Source: Frankiaceae bacterium
GTDB lineage: Bacteria > Actinomycetota > Actinomycetes > BP-191
DNA length: 64,000 nucleotides
Direction: 5' to 3'
NCBI GenBank assembly: GCA_035556555.1
Contig: DATMES010000033.1
Location: forward strand, 1-64,000
How positions within the stretch are numbered: the stretch's first letter is position 1; every line of letters starts with the position of its first letter. The position numbers and the translations under genes were made by a program. Of the stretch, positions 1-7,745 are shown one piece after another. The notes beneath the pieces were generated by a model. The model was not told the origin of the DNA. It did not search any database and worked only from the letters and a program-made list of their open reading frames with translations.

Positions 1-155
1 CGCTTGCCCTCGTCGATGTCGGCCTGCGCCATCCACCGGCGCAGCCCGGACTCGGCGATCCCGAGGTCCTTGGCGATCTGCGCGATCGGCTTCTCCCGCA
101 GCCGTGCGAGCTCGACCGCTCGACGGCGGAACTCAGGCGACCTGGGTGCCGGCAT
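1..155 (-). CDS. IS3-family transposase OrfA, partial (runs off the left edge)
   Basis: Read on the minus strand from the ATG at 155, the protein begins MPAPRSPEFRRRAVELARLR and continues into IAKDLGIAESGLRRWMAQAD. This is the N-terminal helix-turn-helix of IS3-type OrfA proteins (HTH_Tnp_1 / InsE-like), which bind the terminal repeats. The family is about 100 residues long and is followed by an OrfB DDE integrase reached by frameshift; both would lie left of this window. A purine-rich GAGAGGAG precedes the start. Only 51 residues are visible, so I cannot tell whether the element is intact. Confidence 0.8.
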   Translation of the reverse strand, partial: MPAPRSPEFRRRAVELARLREKPIAQIAKDLGIAESGLRRWMAQADIDEGK

Positions 156-222
156 ACGGACTCCTCTCAGGCGACCATCGTCGCCACAAGATCAGTGTCC
201 GGGGAAGCGGGGGCACTCCAGC
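1..222 (-). mobile_element. Right end of an IS3-type insertion sequence
   Basis: The OrfA start at 155 is preceded by about 65 bases running up to the string GTGTCCGGGGAAGCGGGGGC at 195-214. A C/G-rich terminus of this kind ahead of OrfA is typical of IS3-family left ends. The exact boundary near 214-222 is inferred, because the matching inverted repeat is outside the window and no target duplication can be checked. Confidence 0.5.
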
Positions 223-232
223 TGGACCTGTG

Positions 233-496
233 ATGGCCACCTACTTCAGCGCCCACGTCGCGCGCGGGCTCCTGCTCGCCCGCGCCCGGGAGGCGCAGAT
301 CCCGCTCAGCGAGCTCGCGCTCGCCATCGGATTGCCTAAGCGGACGCTGCACCGCGTCCTCGCCTCGCGCTGGCTCCGGTGGGACATCGCCGACCGCGTC
401 TCCATTGCGCTCGGCCACCACCCCTGCGAACTCTGGCCCGACTGGTTCGACCTCGAAGCCGATGTCGACCTCGATGTGAAGGAGCAAGCGTCATGA
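233..496 (+). CDS. Small helix-turn-helix DNA-binding protein
   Basis: A protein of 87 residues. Residues 20-45 (IPLSELALAIGLPKRTLHRV) have the shape of a lambda-repressor/XRE helix-turn-helix with an arginine-rich second helix, followed by an acidic tail (DLEADVDLD). The ATG at 233 was chosen over longer in-frame starts because residues before it look non-coding and overlap the IS end. The stop overlaps the next gene by ATGA, so the two are probably cotranslated. The likely job is regulating element genes or contributing to excision; no specific family is recognised. Confidence 0.6.
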   Translation: MATYFSAHVARGLLLARAREAQIPLSELALAIGLPKRTLHRVLASRWLRWDIADRVSIALGHHPCELWPDWFDLEADVDLDVKEQAS

Positions 497-687
497 CGCT
501 CGACGACGACCTCCCGCCGATCCTCACCGTCGAGCAGACCGCCACGCTGCTTGGCATCAGCCGCGGTCTCGCGTTCGCCGCGGTTCGCACTGGCGAGATC
601 CCGCACGTCCGTATCGGGCGGCGGATCATCGTGCCGCGCGACGCGCTCAGAAACCTCCTTGAGCAGCCGCGCCGTCAGTCCGCGTGA
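493..687 (+). CDS. Excisionase-like MerR-type DNA-binding protein
   Basis: A protein of 64 residues containing TVEQTATLLGISRGLAFAAV and EIPHVRIGRRIIVPRDAL. That is the winged-helix pattern of the excisionase/HTH_17 family: LTVEEAA-LG-S--T-Y-lv--G-lP--riGr---i---L-. Such proteins bend attachment-site DNA for excision or act as small regulators. It overlaps the upstream HTH gene by four bases. The tyrosine integrase lies 5 kb away on the opposite strand, so Xis function is plausible but not proven; a replication regulator of an integrative plasmid is an alternative. Confidence 0.75.
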   Translation: MTLDDDLPPILTVEQTATLLGISRGLAFAAVRTGEIPHVRIGRRIIVPRDALRNLLEQPRRQSA

Positions 688-694
688 CCCGCGG

Positions 695-1263
695 TCACCT
701 CGTGAGCGTCGGCAACGCAGCGGCGCTCACGAGGTCCGCGCGGTCGGATTCCGGGCGCCCTCGCTCCGAGCCTTCATCCTCCAGGCGCCGGAGGCACAGC
801 CAGCCGAAGTCGGTGATGCTTCCACTCGCGGTCCGCGAAGTGCGCAGCGCCCTTCGCGAAGACCAGCCTTCGAGTTCGAGCACCGCCATGCTCGGGTCGA
901 GCACCGCGACCGCACCGGGCTGGCACTCCTCCAGCATCTTTAACGAGTAGATCGGCAGCGCGCGAACCCCGCCGACGATCCGGGCTGCGGGTGGCTCAGC
1001 CTGGCCAGCACCTGGACGTGAGGAGGCTCCAGCGCGATGAGCGCCCGTGCGACGACAGCGTCGACCTCGACGACGTCTCCGTCGGCGATGCCGTTCGCGA
1101 CGGTTCGCGCCAACGCCCGCCGTCGCTCGTCCTCCGCTATCCGCGCCGACTCTTCCAGCACCCGCCCGCCGAGCTGAAGCAGACGCACGTCATCCACGAC
1201 CCGGTCCCGCACCCTCATCGACCGAGAGAAGCCACCCACCTTGCTGACGGCGAACGCGTACAT
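695..1263 (-). pseudogene. Conserved-looking ORF broken by one frameshift
   Basis: From ATG 1263 the minus strand encodes MYAFAVSKVGGFSRSMRVRD and onward to about position 980. The sense then continues in a different frame as RIVGGVRALPIYSLKMLEEC down to the stop at 695. The two parts join naturally and have protein-like composition, so I read them as one gene of about 190 codons with a single-base indel near 960-990. The function is unrecognised. It sits between the excisionase-like gene and the cargo genes and is oriented toward the element edge. The alternative is two unrelated spurious ORFs. Confidence 0.45.
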
Positions 1264-1498
1264 CGTTGAGCTCGACCGCGACCGGGGCGTGCTTCGAGAC
1301 ACGGCACGTCAGAACAACGCGGTTCTGCGCGCAACCCCCTTCTTCTGATCGCGACGGACGCGATGAACACGCTCCTGCCGGGTGAGCCTTGGACCGCAGC
1401 CATTGCCGAACTCGGCGGACAGTTCACGTCGGCGTTCGCAGCGAACTAGCCGCGACCATCAGCGGCGCGGACGCGGCGGCAGCAGGGACAATCGCACG
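1264..1498. other. Non-coding or decayed stretch inside the integrated element
   Basis: No complete gene is visible here. On the plus strand 1361-1449 encodes a short protein-like tail (TDAMNTLLPGEPWTAAIAEL then a TAG at 1447) without a convincing start, which may be the 3' remnant of a decayed gene. The last 30 bases would contain the ribosome-binding region of the gene starting at 1499. Confidence 0.35.
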
Positions 1499-2290
1499 AT
1501 GGCCGCGCAGCGTATCGACCTGGCACATCCGGCGAGCTGGCCGGACCGGCTGCGCGAGGTGACGACCGCGCTCGCAGCGCAGGTCGAAACGCTGCTCGAC
1601 GGTACGGGTGTCCACGCGAGCGAACTCGCCGCGGTAAACCGCAGCTTCGCCGCCGCCGCCGAGGCGCAGACGCGGGCGGCGATCGGCACCCACCTGATCG
1701 GCGCGATGCACGCCACCCGCCTGCTGCCACACGAGGCCACGAGCATCCGCCGCGACGGGCTGTCGATGCTCACCGACGAGATGCGCGACGGCAAACTTGC
1801 TGCGGCGGCTACCGCATATCCGCATCTGCTCGACGACGCGGGGGCGGACCTGCTGCGCCGATCGAGCCCGCTGGTCTGGCAGGGCGGCGGCGTCCGCCGC
1901 GGCCTGCTGTGGGTGGTCGTGCCGTTCGACGTCGAAGACGGCGACGTGTCCGGGCTGACGCCGCTGATGGACCGCTGGGGTGGCGAGGTCATCAACTGGA
2001 CGCATCACCCCAGCGACGGCGACCGCGCCGCGGGCCTCGTCGAGGCGCTGTCGGCGGTGAGCCGGCCCACGCTGGTCGAGCTCGGCGTCACGGTCGACCA
2101 GATTCCCGAGTTCGGGTGCGTGTGGTGGGTGGCGGTGGGACGGCTGCTCGGCCTGCCCGGCGCGGGTACCGAGTGGGGGCTGACGAGCGCAGTGCCTGGC
2201 GCGAACATCGGCGAGTTCGTCACCCCGGACCATCCGCGCTGGCCCGCGGTGATCGACCGAGACGACGTCGGCGGTGATCCCGGGTCGTGA
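1499..2290 (+). CDS. Uncharacterised element cargo protein (263 aa)
   Basis: Start ATG 1499 gives MAAQRIDLAHPASWPDRLRE; longer in-frame starts run into the gene-poor stretch upstream. There is no signal peptide or membrane segment. Residues 1-80 look helical and alanine-rich, and the middle contains tryptophan-rich stretches (GLLWVVVPFDVEDGD, FGCVWWVAVGRLLG). It is the first of four consecutive plus-strand genes of unknown function (to 4431) spaced 34-75 bases apart, probably one transcript. I recognise no family. Its place in an integrated element suggests accessory, possibly defence or maintenance, but nothing in the sequence shows this. Confidence 0.65.
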   Translation: MAAQRIDLAHPASWPDRLREVTTALAAQVETLLDGTGVHASELAAVNRSFAAAAEAQTRAAIGTHLIGAMHATRLLPHEATSIRRDGLSMLTDEMRDGKLAAAATAYPHLLDDAGADLLRRSSPLVWQGGGVRRGLLWVVVPFDVEDGDVSGLTPLMDRWGGEVINWTHHPSDGDRAAGLVEALSAVSRPTLVELGVTVDQIPEFGCVWWVAVGRLLGLPGAGTEWGLTSAVPGANIGEFVTPDHPRWPAVIDRDDVGGDPGS

Positions 2291-2324
2291 CGCGGTGCGC
2301 GGAAGTCGGCGTAGCGTGCGACGC

Positions 2325-3059
2325 ATGTTCGAAGTCCCGCCGACGTATGCCGCGTTCTACGTGCCAGCCGGGCATCCGGTCGCTGACGCGATCGCGCTCG
2401 GCGTGCGCTGGGTCACCACCACCGCCGAGCCGGGGACGCCGCTGGTGCTGCTGCACGCGAAGTCGGTGCTCGGCAAGAACCGGACGCTCTCCGACGCGGT
2501 TCGCCGCCACGGCCTGGCCGTGTCCGCGCCGGCGACGGTGCACAAAGACGGCTGGTCGGGCGGGCCGGTGCTCGCCCCGTGGGCGACGTCGAAGGTGCTG
2601 ACCGCGCTCGACGACGAGCTGGCCGAGATGGTGTCGGCGGCGTGCGTGATCGCCGGGTCGGCGGGTGCCGAAGCGGTGTGGGTCCGTGCCCACCAGGCGA
2701 CGGACCTGGTCAGCGGCGCGCAGGCCCCGTCGCCGCAGATCGCCGACCCGGTGGTCGCCGTGGCGATGGGGCATGTGACCGACTCGATCAACCACAACAA
2801 CGGCCTGGTGCAGGACGACGACCGCGCCTACGCGGTGCGCACGTTGCAGGTTCTGCACGGTGCGGGCTACCGCCTCGACGTCGACGAGCTCGCCGCGTGG
2901 GCGCTCGCTGCGGGATGGCCCGGCGGTGAGGTCGCCGAACTGCGCGACATCGCCGGCCGGGTCCTCGCCGGTCGCACCTTCCAGCTCCGCGGCGGCTGGG
3001 GGCCGGGCCCGGATTCGCTGCCGCGGTGGGTCAAGGAAGCGGCCGGGCAGCAGCCGTAG
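2325..3059 (+). CDS. Uncharacterised element cargo protein (244 aa)
   Basis: Start ATG 2325 (MFEVPPTYAAFYVPAGHPVA). It is a soluble protein with an alternating hydrophobic core (GTPLVLLHAKSVLGKN, VVAVAMGHVTDSINHNNG) and a C-terminal helical part. The N-terminal half has the look of an alpha/beta fold, but no catalytic motif is recognised. It follows the previous gene by 34 bases and precedes the next by 75. The GGW-rich C-terminus (FQLRGGWGPGPDS) is odd. No function is assigned. Confidence 0.65.
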   Translation: MFEVPPTYAAFYVPAGHPVADAIALGVRWVTTTAEPGTPLVLLHAKSVLGKNRTLSDAVRRHGLAVSAPATVHKDGWSGGPVLAPWATSKVLTALDDELAEMVSAACVIAGSAGAEAVWVRAHQATDLVSGAQAPSPQIADPVVAVAMGHVTDSINHNNGLVQDDDRAYAVRTLQVLHGAGYRLDVDELAAWALAAGWPGGEVAELRDIAGRVLAGRTFQLRGGWGPGPDSLPRWVKEAAGQQP

Positions 3060-3134
3060 GCGAACCGGACACAGGCCGGTCGAGGATCGGCGCGCCCCGC
3101 GTGCGCGCGTGCCCACGGCGGCGATGATGGGCCG

Positions 3135-3752
3135 ATGGGCACTGCCGACGTCGTGATCACCGCGGTAGCGACGCTCACCGCAGCGCTGGGCACGCAGTTG
3201 TTCGCGGCCCGCGCCGATCGGCAGCGCCGCGCGGACGAGCGGGCGCTACGGGCGGCCGACCGGGCACACGAGCTGCGGCTGGCGCTGCGTGAGGACCGCC
3301 TCGCCGCGTACCGGGCGGTGAAGGTCGCGATCCGTGAGCAGGTGGCCTCCCACGACGAGTTCGCTGCCCGCCGGGCGACCCGGTTGCTTCTCACCGACGC
3401 GATGCGGCGGCCGGCCGCGGAGCAGCCGCAGGATCTGATCGCCGAGCTCGACGCGAACAACGCGGAGCTGCGCGCCGCAGCAGTCCGCGCAACCGCGGCG
3501 GACCGCGCCGTGCAGGCTGCGCTCGACGCCGCCGAGATCGTCGCGTCGGCACCTGTCGCCGACGCGATCCGGCACCTGTCCACGCTCGTCATGCAGTTGC
3601 GCAGCGCCCGCAACACGTTCGCCGGCACGGGCATGGACGACCCGTCGTCGGTCGATGCGTGGACGGCCGTCCTGGCCGCCGAACGCGCCCTCGACGAAGG
3701 CCGCGCCGCCGTCGACGCCGCGATCCGGACCGAGCTCGGCCTGGACGGCTGA
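3135..3752 (+). CDS. Membrane-anchored coiled-coil protein, unknown function
   Basis: A protein of 205 residues. Residues 4-24 (ADVVITAVATLTAALGTQLF) form one hydrophobic N-terminal helix. A long charged helical region (residues 25-130, rich in R/E/A: RADRQRRADERALRAADRAH) follows, consistent with a coiled coil. The layout of one membrane helix plus coiled coil recalls small phage/mobile-element membrane proteins, but there is no diagnostic domain. It is third in the cargo group 1499-4431. Confidence 0.6.
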   Translation: MGTADVVITAVATLTAALGTQLFAARADRQRRADERALRAADRAHELRLALREDRLAAYRAVKVAIREQVASHDEFAARRATRLLLTDAMRRPAAEQPQDLIAELDANNAELRAAAVRATAADRAVQAALDAAEIVASAPVADAIRHLSTLVMQLRSARNTFAGTGMDDPSSVDAWTAVLAAERALDEGRAAVDAAIRTELGLDG

Positions 3753-3804
3753 CACCGACCACCGCCTGGGCGGCGCATCCCGGCACCCGACCTATCGTGG
3801 ACCG

Positions 3805-4431
3805 ATGTCGGCGGTTGAGGACGTGTTCTGCGTCGAGTGCGGGTTCCGTTTCCCGGAGGGTGTGTTAGCGACTCAGATCGGCCCCGGCCGGTATCCGTGC
3901 CCGCGCTGCGGTGCCCTGGGCCGCCGCGCAGACGTGCGGGAGGCCGTCACGATGGGCCTGAGCGTGTCGGTGACCGGGAAGGCGACGTTCGACCGGTCCT
4001 GGCGGGCGCAGCACCGGCGGATGATTCGCGCGTTCGGCTGGCTGCACGGGATCGCGCCGCCCACGCCGACGTTCGTCGTCGCCGACATCGAGGACGGCTT
4101 CATCACCTTCTTCATGCACGCCTGGCATTTGAAGGACTGGCTGCGGCATGACGGGCTGGGGAGGCGGGTCGAGCGTCTGGTGCAGCGATATCCGGCGCTG
4201 CTACTCGCCGCGGATCTGGCGAACGGCGTGAAGCATCTGCGGCTGACGAGCACCCGCACCGGCGATGTGAACACGGCGATGACGTCACTGACGTTCGACG
4301 GCGACCCCACGGACGGGTTGTCGGCGTCGGTGCGGATCAGCTCCGGGTCGATGAAACTCGATGCGGTCGAGGTTGCGCGCGACGTGCTGTCGGCGTGGGA
4401 GGACCTGCTGCACCGAGCGGGGTTGCAGTAG
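3805..4431 (+). CDS. Zinc-ribbon protein of the integrated element, unknown function
   Basis: A protein of 208 residues. The N-terminus carries CVECGFRFPEGV followed by YPCPRCGALGRR, two CxxC pairs forming a zinc ribbon (about residues 8-36). The remaining 170 residues contain aromatic-rich helices (FFMHAWHLKDWLRHDGLG) and a beta-like C-terminal half with no recognised motif. It is the last gene of the four-gene cargo group, and its 3' end converges on the secreted M23-like gene. The ATG at 3805 was chosen because the upstream extension is arginine-rich, shadow-like sequence. Confidence 0.65.
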   Translation: MSAVEDVFCVECGFRFPEGVLATQIGPGRYPCPRCGALGRRADVREAVTMGLSVSVTGKATFDRSWRAQHRRMIRAFGWLHGIAPPTPTFVVADIEDGFITFFMHAWHLKDWLRHDGLGRRVERLVQRYPALLLAADLANGVKHLRLTSTRTGDVNTAMTSLTFDGDPTDGLSASVRISSGSMKLDAVEVARDVLSAWEDLLHRAGLQ

Positions 4432-4540
4432 GTGGGTCGCCATGGGCGACCGCACGCCGACCGGGCGTGGGAACGGCGGTCGCGGCGGAGTCGCCTCCGC
4501 CACCACCGCCGTGTTCCGCTGACCTCAGTGCCGGGTGATG

Positions 4541-5311
4541 CTACGGGCAGCCCTGCCGCGGCGAGGAGGCGAAGCTGCCGCCGAGGTAGCCGATGAAGTT
4601 GGTGCGGTACATCTGCTGCCCCTGCTTCCACGACTTGTTGTAGCAGGCGTAATTGGAGTCGTTGTACAGCTCGACGTGCAGGTGCCGGCCGGTCCAGCAG
4701 CTGTTGGACGTGTAGGTGCCGACCGTGCCGACGTACCCACCCCAGCGGCTGATCGTCTGCCCGTTGGAGACGGCGGCGTTGATGTGGACGTAGGTGACGG
4801 TGCCGACGCGGGTGCTGCCGTGGTAAATGCCGACCTTGACGTGATGCCCGCCGCGGCGCCGCGCCGACTCGTAGCTCTCCCCGGACCGCACCGAGCAGGC
4901 GAGGCCGACCCGCTCGACCCGCGCGGTGATCTGCCCGCCGAGGCGGGAGTCCTGCGGCGCGGCGTAGACGTAGACGGCGGCGCCGGAGGCGATGTTCTGC
5001 TGGTCCCAGCCGACATCGCCGCGGTAGGGGTTGCCCCAGGTGAACGTGTGGTGCGCGTAGGGCAGCGAGCAGCTCGCCGACGGGTAGTACGCGCCGGAGC
5101 AGCCGACGCTGTTCGGCCAGGTGCTCACGACCGGCGAGCCGATCCACACCGGGGTGCGCGGGACGCCGGCGTCCGCCGGGGCGGCGGTGATGACCGCGAC
5201 GGGGGCGGCGACGGCGAGCGCGGCGAGACCGCGCGACCACGGCCGGCGCACCGCCCGCCCCGCCGCCGAGCTGAGCTGGGTGAGCATCGTGCTGATCCGG
5301 TTGTCGAACAC
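4541..5311 (-). CDS. Secreted M23/LytM-like peptidase-fold protein
   Basis: GTG 5311 is preceded by GGAGG six bases upstream, which fixes the start over the longer frame. Of 256 residues, 1-57 make a long signal peptide with twin arginines (VRRPWSRGLAALAVAAPVAV, cleavage after APADA). The C-terminal half has LytM features: VTYVHINAAVSNGQTISRWG and TGRHLHVELYND, the HxH metal site. The usual first ligand pair (HxxxD) is not evident; the corresponding stretch reads RGDVGWDQQNIASG. It may be a degenerate or variant M23 domain that binds rather than cuts peptidoglycan. It sits between cargo genes and the integrase and could help the element through the cell wall. Confidence 0.7.
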   Translation of the reverse strand: MFDNRISTMLTQLSSAAGRAVRRPWSRGLAALAVAAPVAVITAAPADAGVPRTPVWIGSPVVSTWPNSVGCSGAYYPSASCSLPYAHHTFTWGNPYRGDVGWDQQNIASGAAVYVYAAPQDSRLGGQITARVERVGLACSVRSGESYESARRRGGHHVKVGIYHGSTRVGTVTYVHINAAVSNGQTISRWGGYVGTVGTYTSNSCWTGRHLHVELYNDSNYACYNKSWKQGQQMYRTNFIGYLGGSFASSPRQGCP

Positions 5312-5545
5312 GGCGAACCTCCACAGTGGTGGTGTGCGGCCCTTCCCCGAGCCGTTCGCCACCTCCGACCGCGGCCACCGATGCCCGTTACAGTTTGGTG
5401 ACGACGGAAATAGGTTGCGCCGGAAACTGCTCACCGGAACGCGCGATGAGCAGCCATGCGCGAACTCGGCCCCGCGCGGTAGGGATCAGCCGGCGGGTGT
5501 GGCCCGGACAGGACGCGGCTGGTATCACGGGGTCGGGCGTCCGCG
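5312..5545. other. Intergenic stretch upstream of the M23-like gene
   Basis: These 234 bases separate the M23-like start from the integrase stop, both on the minus strand. They include a relatively AT-rich patch around 5385-5415 (GTTACAGTTTGGTGACGACGG) where a promoter could sit. No repeat or RNA is identified. C-di-AMP riboswitches precede many actinobacterial cell-wall hydrolase genes, but I could not match that consensus here. Confidence 0.4.
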
Positions 5546-6715
5546 TCAGCGGATCAGCCGCAAGTGCCTGCCGGATGTTTGATCTGCCCGTCCGACGCGG
5601 TCGCTCGGATACGGCCTGATGCTCGCTGCTTCGAGTGCGTCGCCGAAGCTGTCGCGGATCGCGGTAAGGCGCCCTGGGACGAGGTGTCCGTAGATGTCGA
5701 CCGTGTGGGCGATCTGGCTGTGACCCAGGATCACCTTGAGCTCGGCGAGGGAAGCGTTCGCGTGTGCCAGCAGTAGCGACGCCGCCGTGTGGCGCAACTC
5801 ATGGAAAACCATCGTGGGGTGTCCGGCGGCTGCCCGCGTCGGGTACCAGCAGTCCCGGTAGAAGTTGTGGGAGTCGAGGAAGCGGCCCACGCCGTTCGCG
5901 AACACGACTCCCTCCTCGGTCGGCCCGAGCCGCGCTAGGTGGTCGGCGAGCATGTAGGCGACAAGAGGGACCAGCGGCACGTCGCGCACGCCGGCGTCGC
6001 TCTTCGGCGGCTCTCGGCGTAGCCGGGGCCGGCGGTTGGGGACCTGCGTCAGCGTTGCGTTGACCGTCAGCATCCCGCGCGCCAGGTCGACGTCGTCGCG
6101 GGTCAGCGCGAGCAGCTCTCCGAGACGAAGCCCGGTGAAGACGGCCGTCGCGATCGCCGTCCGCCACTGCTCGGGCGCTGCCTCGACGAGGTCGAGCGCT
6201 TCGCGGAGCGACAGCACCCGGGCGCGGCGCCGCCCGGCGCGCGGTAGCCGCAGCCCGGACGTCGGCAGCGCCGAGATGTGCCCGTCAGTCTGAGCGGCAC
6301 GCAGGCAGCTGCGCAGGACGGCCGCGTGTTGACGGACCGACGACGCGGACAAGTCCGTGGCGGTCTGCTCGGCCAGCCACGCGCGGACCAGCTGCGGGTG
6401 GATCTTTGGCAGCGCGAGCGGCCCGAACGCCGGGATCAGGTGGGTGTGCACGATCGACTGGTACCGCTGCCGCGTCTGCGGCTTGAGCGGCGCTACCTCG
6501 ACCCACTGCGCGGCGTAGTCGGCGAACTTCGTGCGGCTGTTCGCCTGGAACGTGCCCATGAGCCGCTCGGCGTCGATCCGCGTCTTGTAGGCGATCGCCT
6601 CGTCGAGGGTGTTGCCTGCCTTGCGCGAGAACTGCTGCCCCCGCGCGTCGCGCCACGTGTAGGTGAAGCCGGTGCCCCGGCGGCGGACGCCGGGCGGCAG
6701 ACGGCGCGCGCTCAT
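5546..6715 (-). CDS. Tyrosine recombinase (phage-type integrase)
   Basis: From ATG 6715 the protein is 389 residues. An N-terminal arm/AP2-like region (FTYTWRDARGQQFSRKAG) leads into a SAM-like core-binding domain (about 60-150, KFADYAAQWVEV) and the catalytic domain with Arg197 (TGLRLGELLAL), His305-x-x-Arg308 (HELRHTAASLLL), His332 (LGHSQIAHT) and the nucleophile Tyr342 (DIYGH). It catalyses site-specific integration and excision. The gene start faces two tRNA genes 260 bases away, the usual layout for elements inserted in a tRNA 3' end. GGAG lies 8 bases before the ATG; a start 25 codons upstream is possible but less likely. Confidence 0.92.
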   Translation of the reverse strand: MSARRLPPGVRRRGTGFTYTWRDARGQQFSRKAGNTLDEAIAYKTRIDAERLMGTFQANSRTKFADYAAQWVEVAPLKPQTRQRYQSIVHTHLIPAFGPLALPKIHPQLVRAWLAEQTATDLSASSVRQHAAVLRSCLRAAQTDGHISALPTSGLRLPRAGRRRARVLSLREALDLVEAAPEQWRTAIATAVFTGLRLGELLALTRDDVDLARGMLTVNATLTQVPNRRPRLRREPPKSDAGVRDVPLVPLVAYMLADHLARLGPTEEGVVFANGVGRFLDSHNFYRDCWYPTRAAAGHPTMVFHELRHTAASLLLAHANASLAELKVILGHSQIAHTVDIYGHLVPGRLTAIRDSFGDALEAASIRPYPSDRVGRADQTSGRHLRLIR

Positions 6716-6905
6716 CGCGTCGCTCCGCGCTGCCCGCTCGGCCAGACCCATGCTCGCCAGGATGAGCACGACCGATGCCACAAGCGGCATTTGCGAACGA
6801 TGCCCGCCGACTCCGGCCGGCCCGCCGTCCCATCTAGACCCGGCGACTCACGGCGCGTCCCGCGTCGTGACGCGGGGTGGACTGTGAGCAATGTGTGAGC
6901 ATCGG

Positions 6906-6941
6906 CCCTCCGGCGGTCCGCGGCGCGGAGCCGCCGGAGGG
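6906..6941 (-). terminator. Hairpin downstream of the tRNA genes
   Basis: A perfect 11-bp inverted repeat, CCCTCCGGCGG at 6906-6916 and CCGCCGGAGGG at 6931-6941, with a 14-base loop. It lies 33 bases past the 3' end of tRNA-Met in the direction of tRNA transcription. There is no clear U tract, which is common for actinobacterial terminators. It could alternatively belong to the integrated element's attachment region. Confidence 0.6.
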
Positions 6942-6974
6942 TCTGATCTGCCGTCTGACCTGCGCGAACGAGAG

Positions 6975-7048
6975 TGGGGCAGGCAGGGCTCGAACCTGCG
7001 ACCCAGGGATTATGAGTCCCCTGCTCTGACCAGCTGAGCTACTGCCCC
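6975..7048 (-). tRNA. tRNA-Met (CAU anticodon)
   Basis: 74 nucleotides fold as a complete cloverleaf: acceptor GGGGCAG/CTGCCCC with discriminator A, D stem GCTC/GAGC, anticodon stem GGGGA/TCCCT around loop CTCATAA, and T arm GCAGG-TTCGAGC-CCTGC. CCA is not encoded. The anticodon CAU means elongator Met most likely; the Ile2 (lysidine) type cannot be excluded by eye. Its 3' end points at the integrase, so it is the likely attachment site. Confidence 0.93.
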
Positions 7049-7063
7049 GGGGAGGTCGAGGAG

Positions 7064-7136
7064 CTCCCGCGGATGGACTCGAACCATCAACCACCCACTT
7101 AACAGGCGGGTGCTCTGCCAATTGAGCTACGCGGGA
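7064..7136 (-). tRNA. tRNA-Asn (GUU anticodon)
   Basis: 73 nucleotides: acceptor TCCCGCG/CGCGGGA with discriminator G, D arm GCTC-AATTGGCA-GAGC, anticodon stem CCCGC/GTGGG with loop CTGTTAA, and T arm GATGG-TTCGAGT-CCATC. CCA is not encoded. It lies 15 bases upstream of tRNA-Met and both are probably on one transcript. The last codons of the frameshifted gene at 7127-7620 overlap its 5' end. Confidence 0.94.
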
Positions 7137-7620
7137 TCGGCAGGCCGAAACGATAGCAGGAGATCGGCCAGCGCCATGACCCTACTGTGCGTCCACGAGC
7201 AGGCGTAGCGGACGGTCAGGCAGCCGTGCTCGTGCCGTCGCGCCCTGCGCGTCGGTTCCACCACGGCGCGGTACGGCTTCGTGTACTGCGCCTCACGTAC
7301 GCCCGTCACGGCGCTCAACACCGCCACGGCGGCGTCGTGGTCCAGGTCGGCGTGCAGGTAGAGCCGGCAACGCAGCCGTGTCTCGTCGACCTCGAAGTAG
7401 CGCCGCAGCCACGCGCAGAAGAAGGCCACCATGCGCGGGTCGGTGTTGGCGAAGATCACCGCGCCGTCGCGCTTGGCCCCCTCGGCCGCGTACAGCCCTG
7501 GCCCGCCGCCAGGAAGCCGTCCGTCCGCAGCGCATCCGAGCGATCGCGAGCCCACACGCGCGTCGCCTCGAGCTCGGCATGCCGGGCGTCGCGGAGGCGG
7601 TGCGGGCGGAGCGCGGTCAT
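7127..7620 (-). pseudogene. Frameshifted LAGLIDADG-like conserved actinobacterial protein
   Basis: From ATG 7620 one frame reads MTALRPHRLRDARHAELEAT to DGFLAAGQG near 7500. The sense continues in another frame as GLYAAEGAKRDGAVIFANTD, then MVAFFCAWLRRYFEVDETRL down to HEHGCLTVRYACSWTHSRVM. The pattern Y-AEG-K, then N-DP-M--FF--WL and a histidine-containing C-terminus, is shared by a family of actinobacterial proteins related to homing-endonuclease/WhiA-type LAGLIDADG folds. One base missing or added near 7495-7505 breaks the gene. The stop at 7127 falls inside tRNA-Asn. It is either real decay or an assembly error. Confidence 0.6.
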
Positions 7621-7745
7621 ACGACCCAGCATCGCGTCCGGGTGTGACAACAGCGGTTGCCGCGCGCGCCAGCCGGGTAGGCCAGAGCTCGAACGACAGC
7701 ACCCGATCCCGGCGCGCCCGCCGGCACCGCACCTGGAGGCACCCG

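Noticed and set aside
5312-5545. A c-di-AMP (ydaO) riboswitch before the M23-like gene
   Set aside because: The gene type fits, but I could not match the conserved sequence blocks or pair the required stems by eye. An Infernal search with the ydaO-yuaA model would decide.
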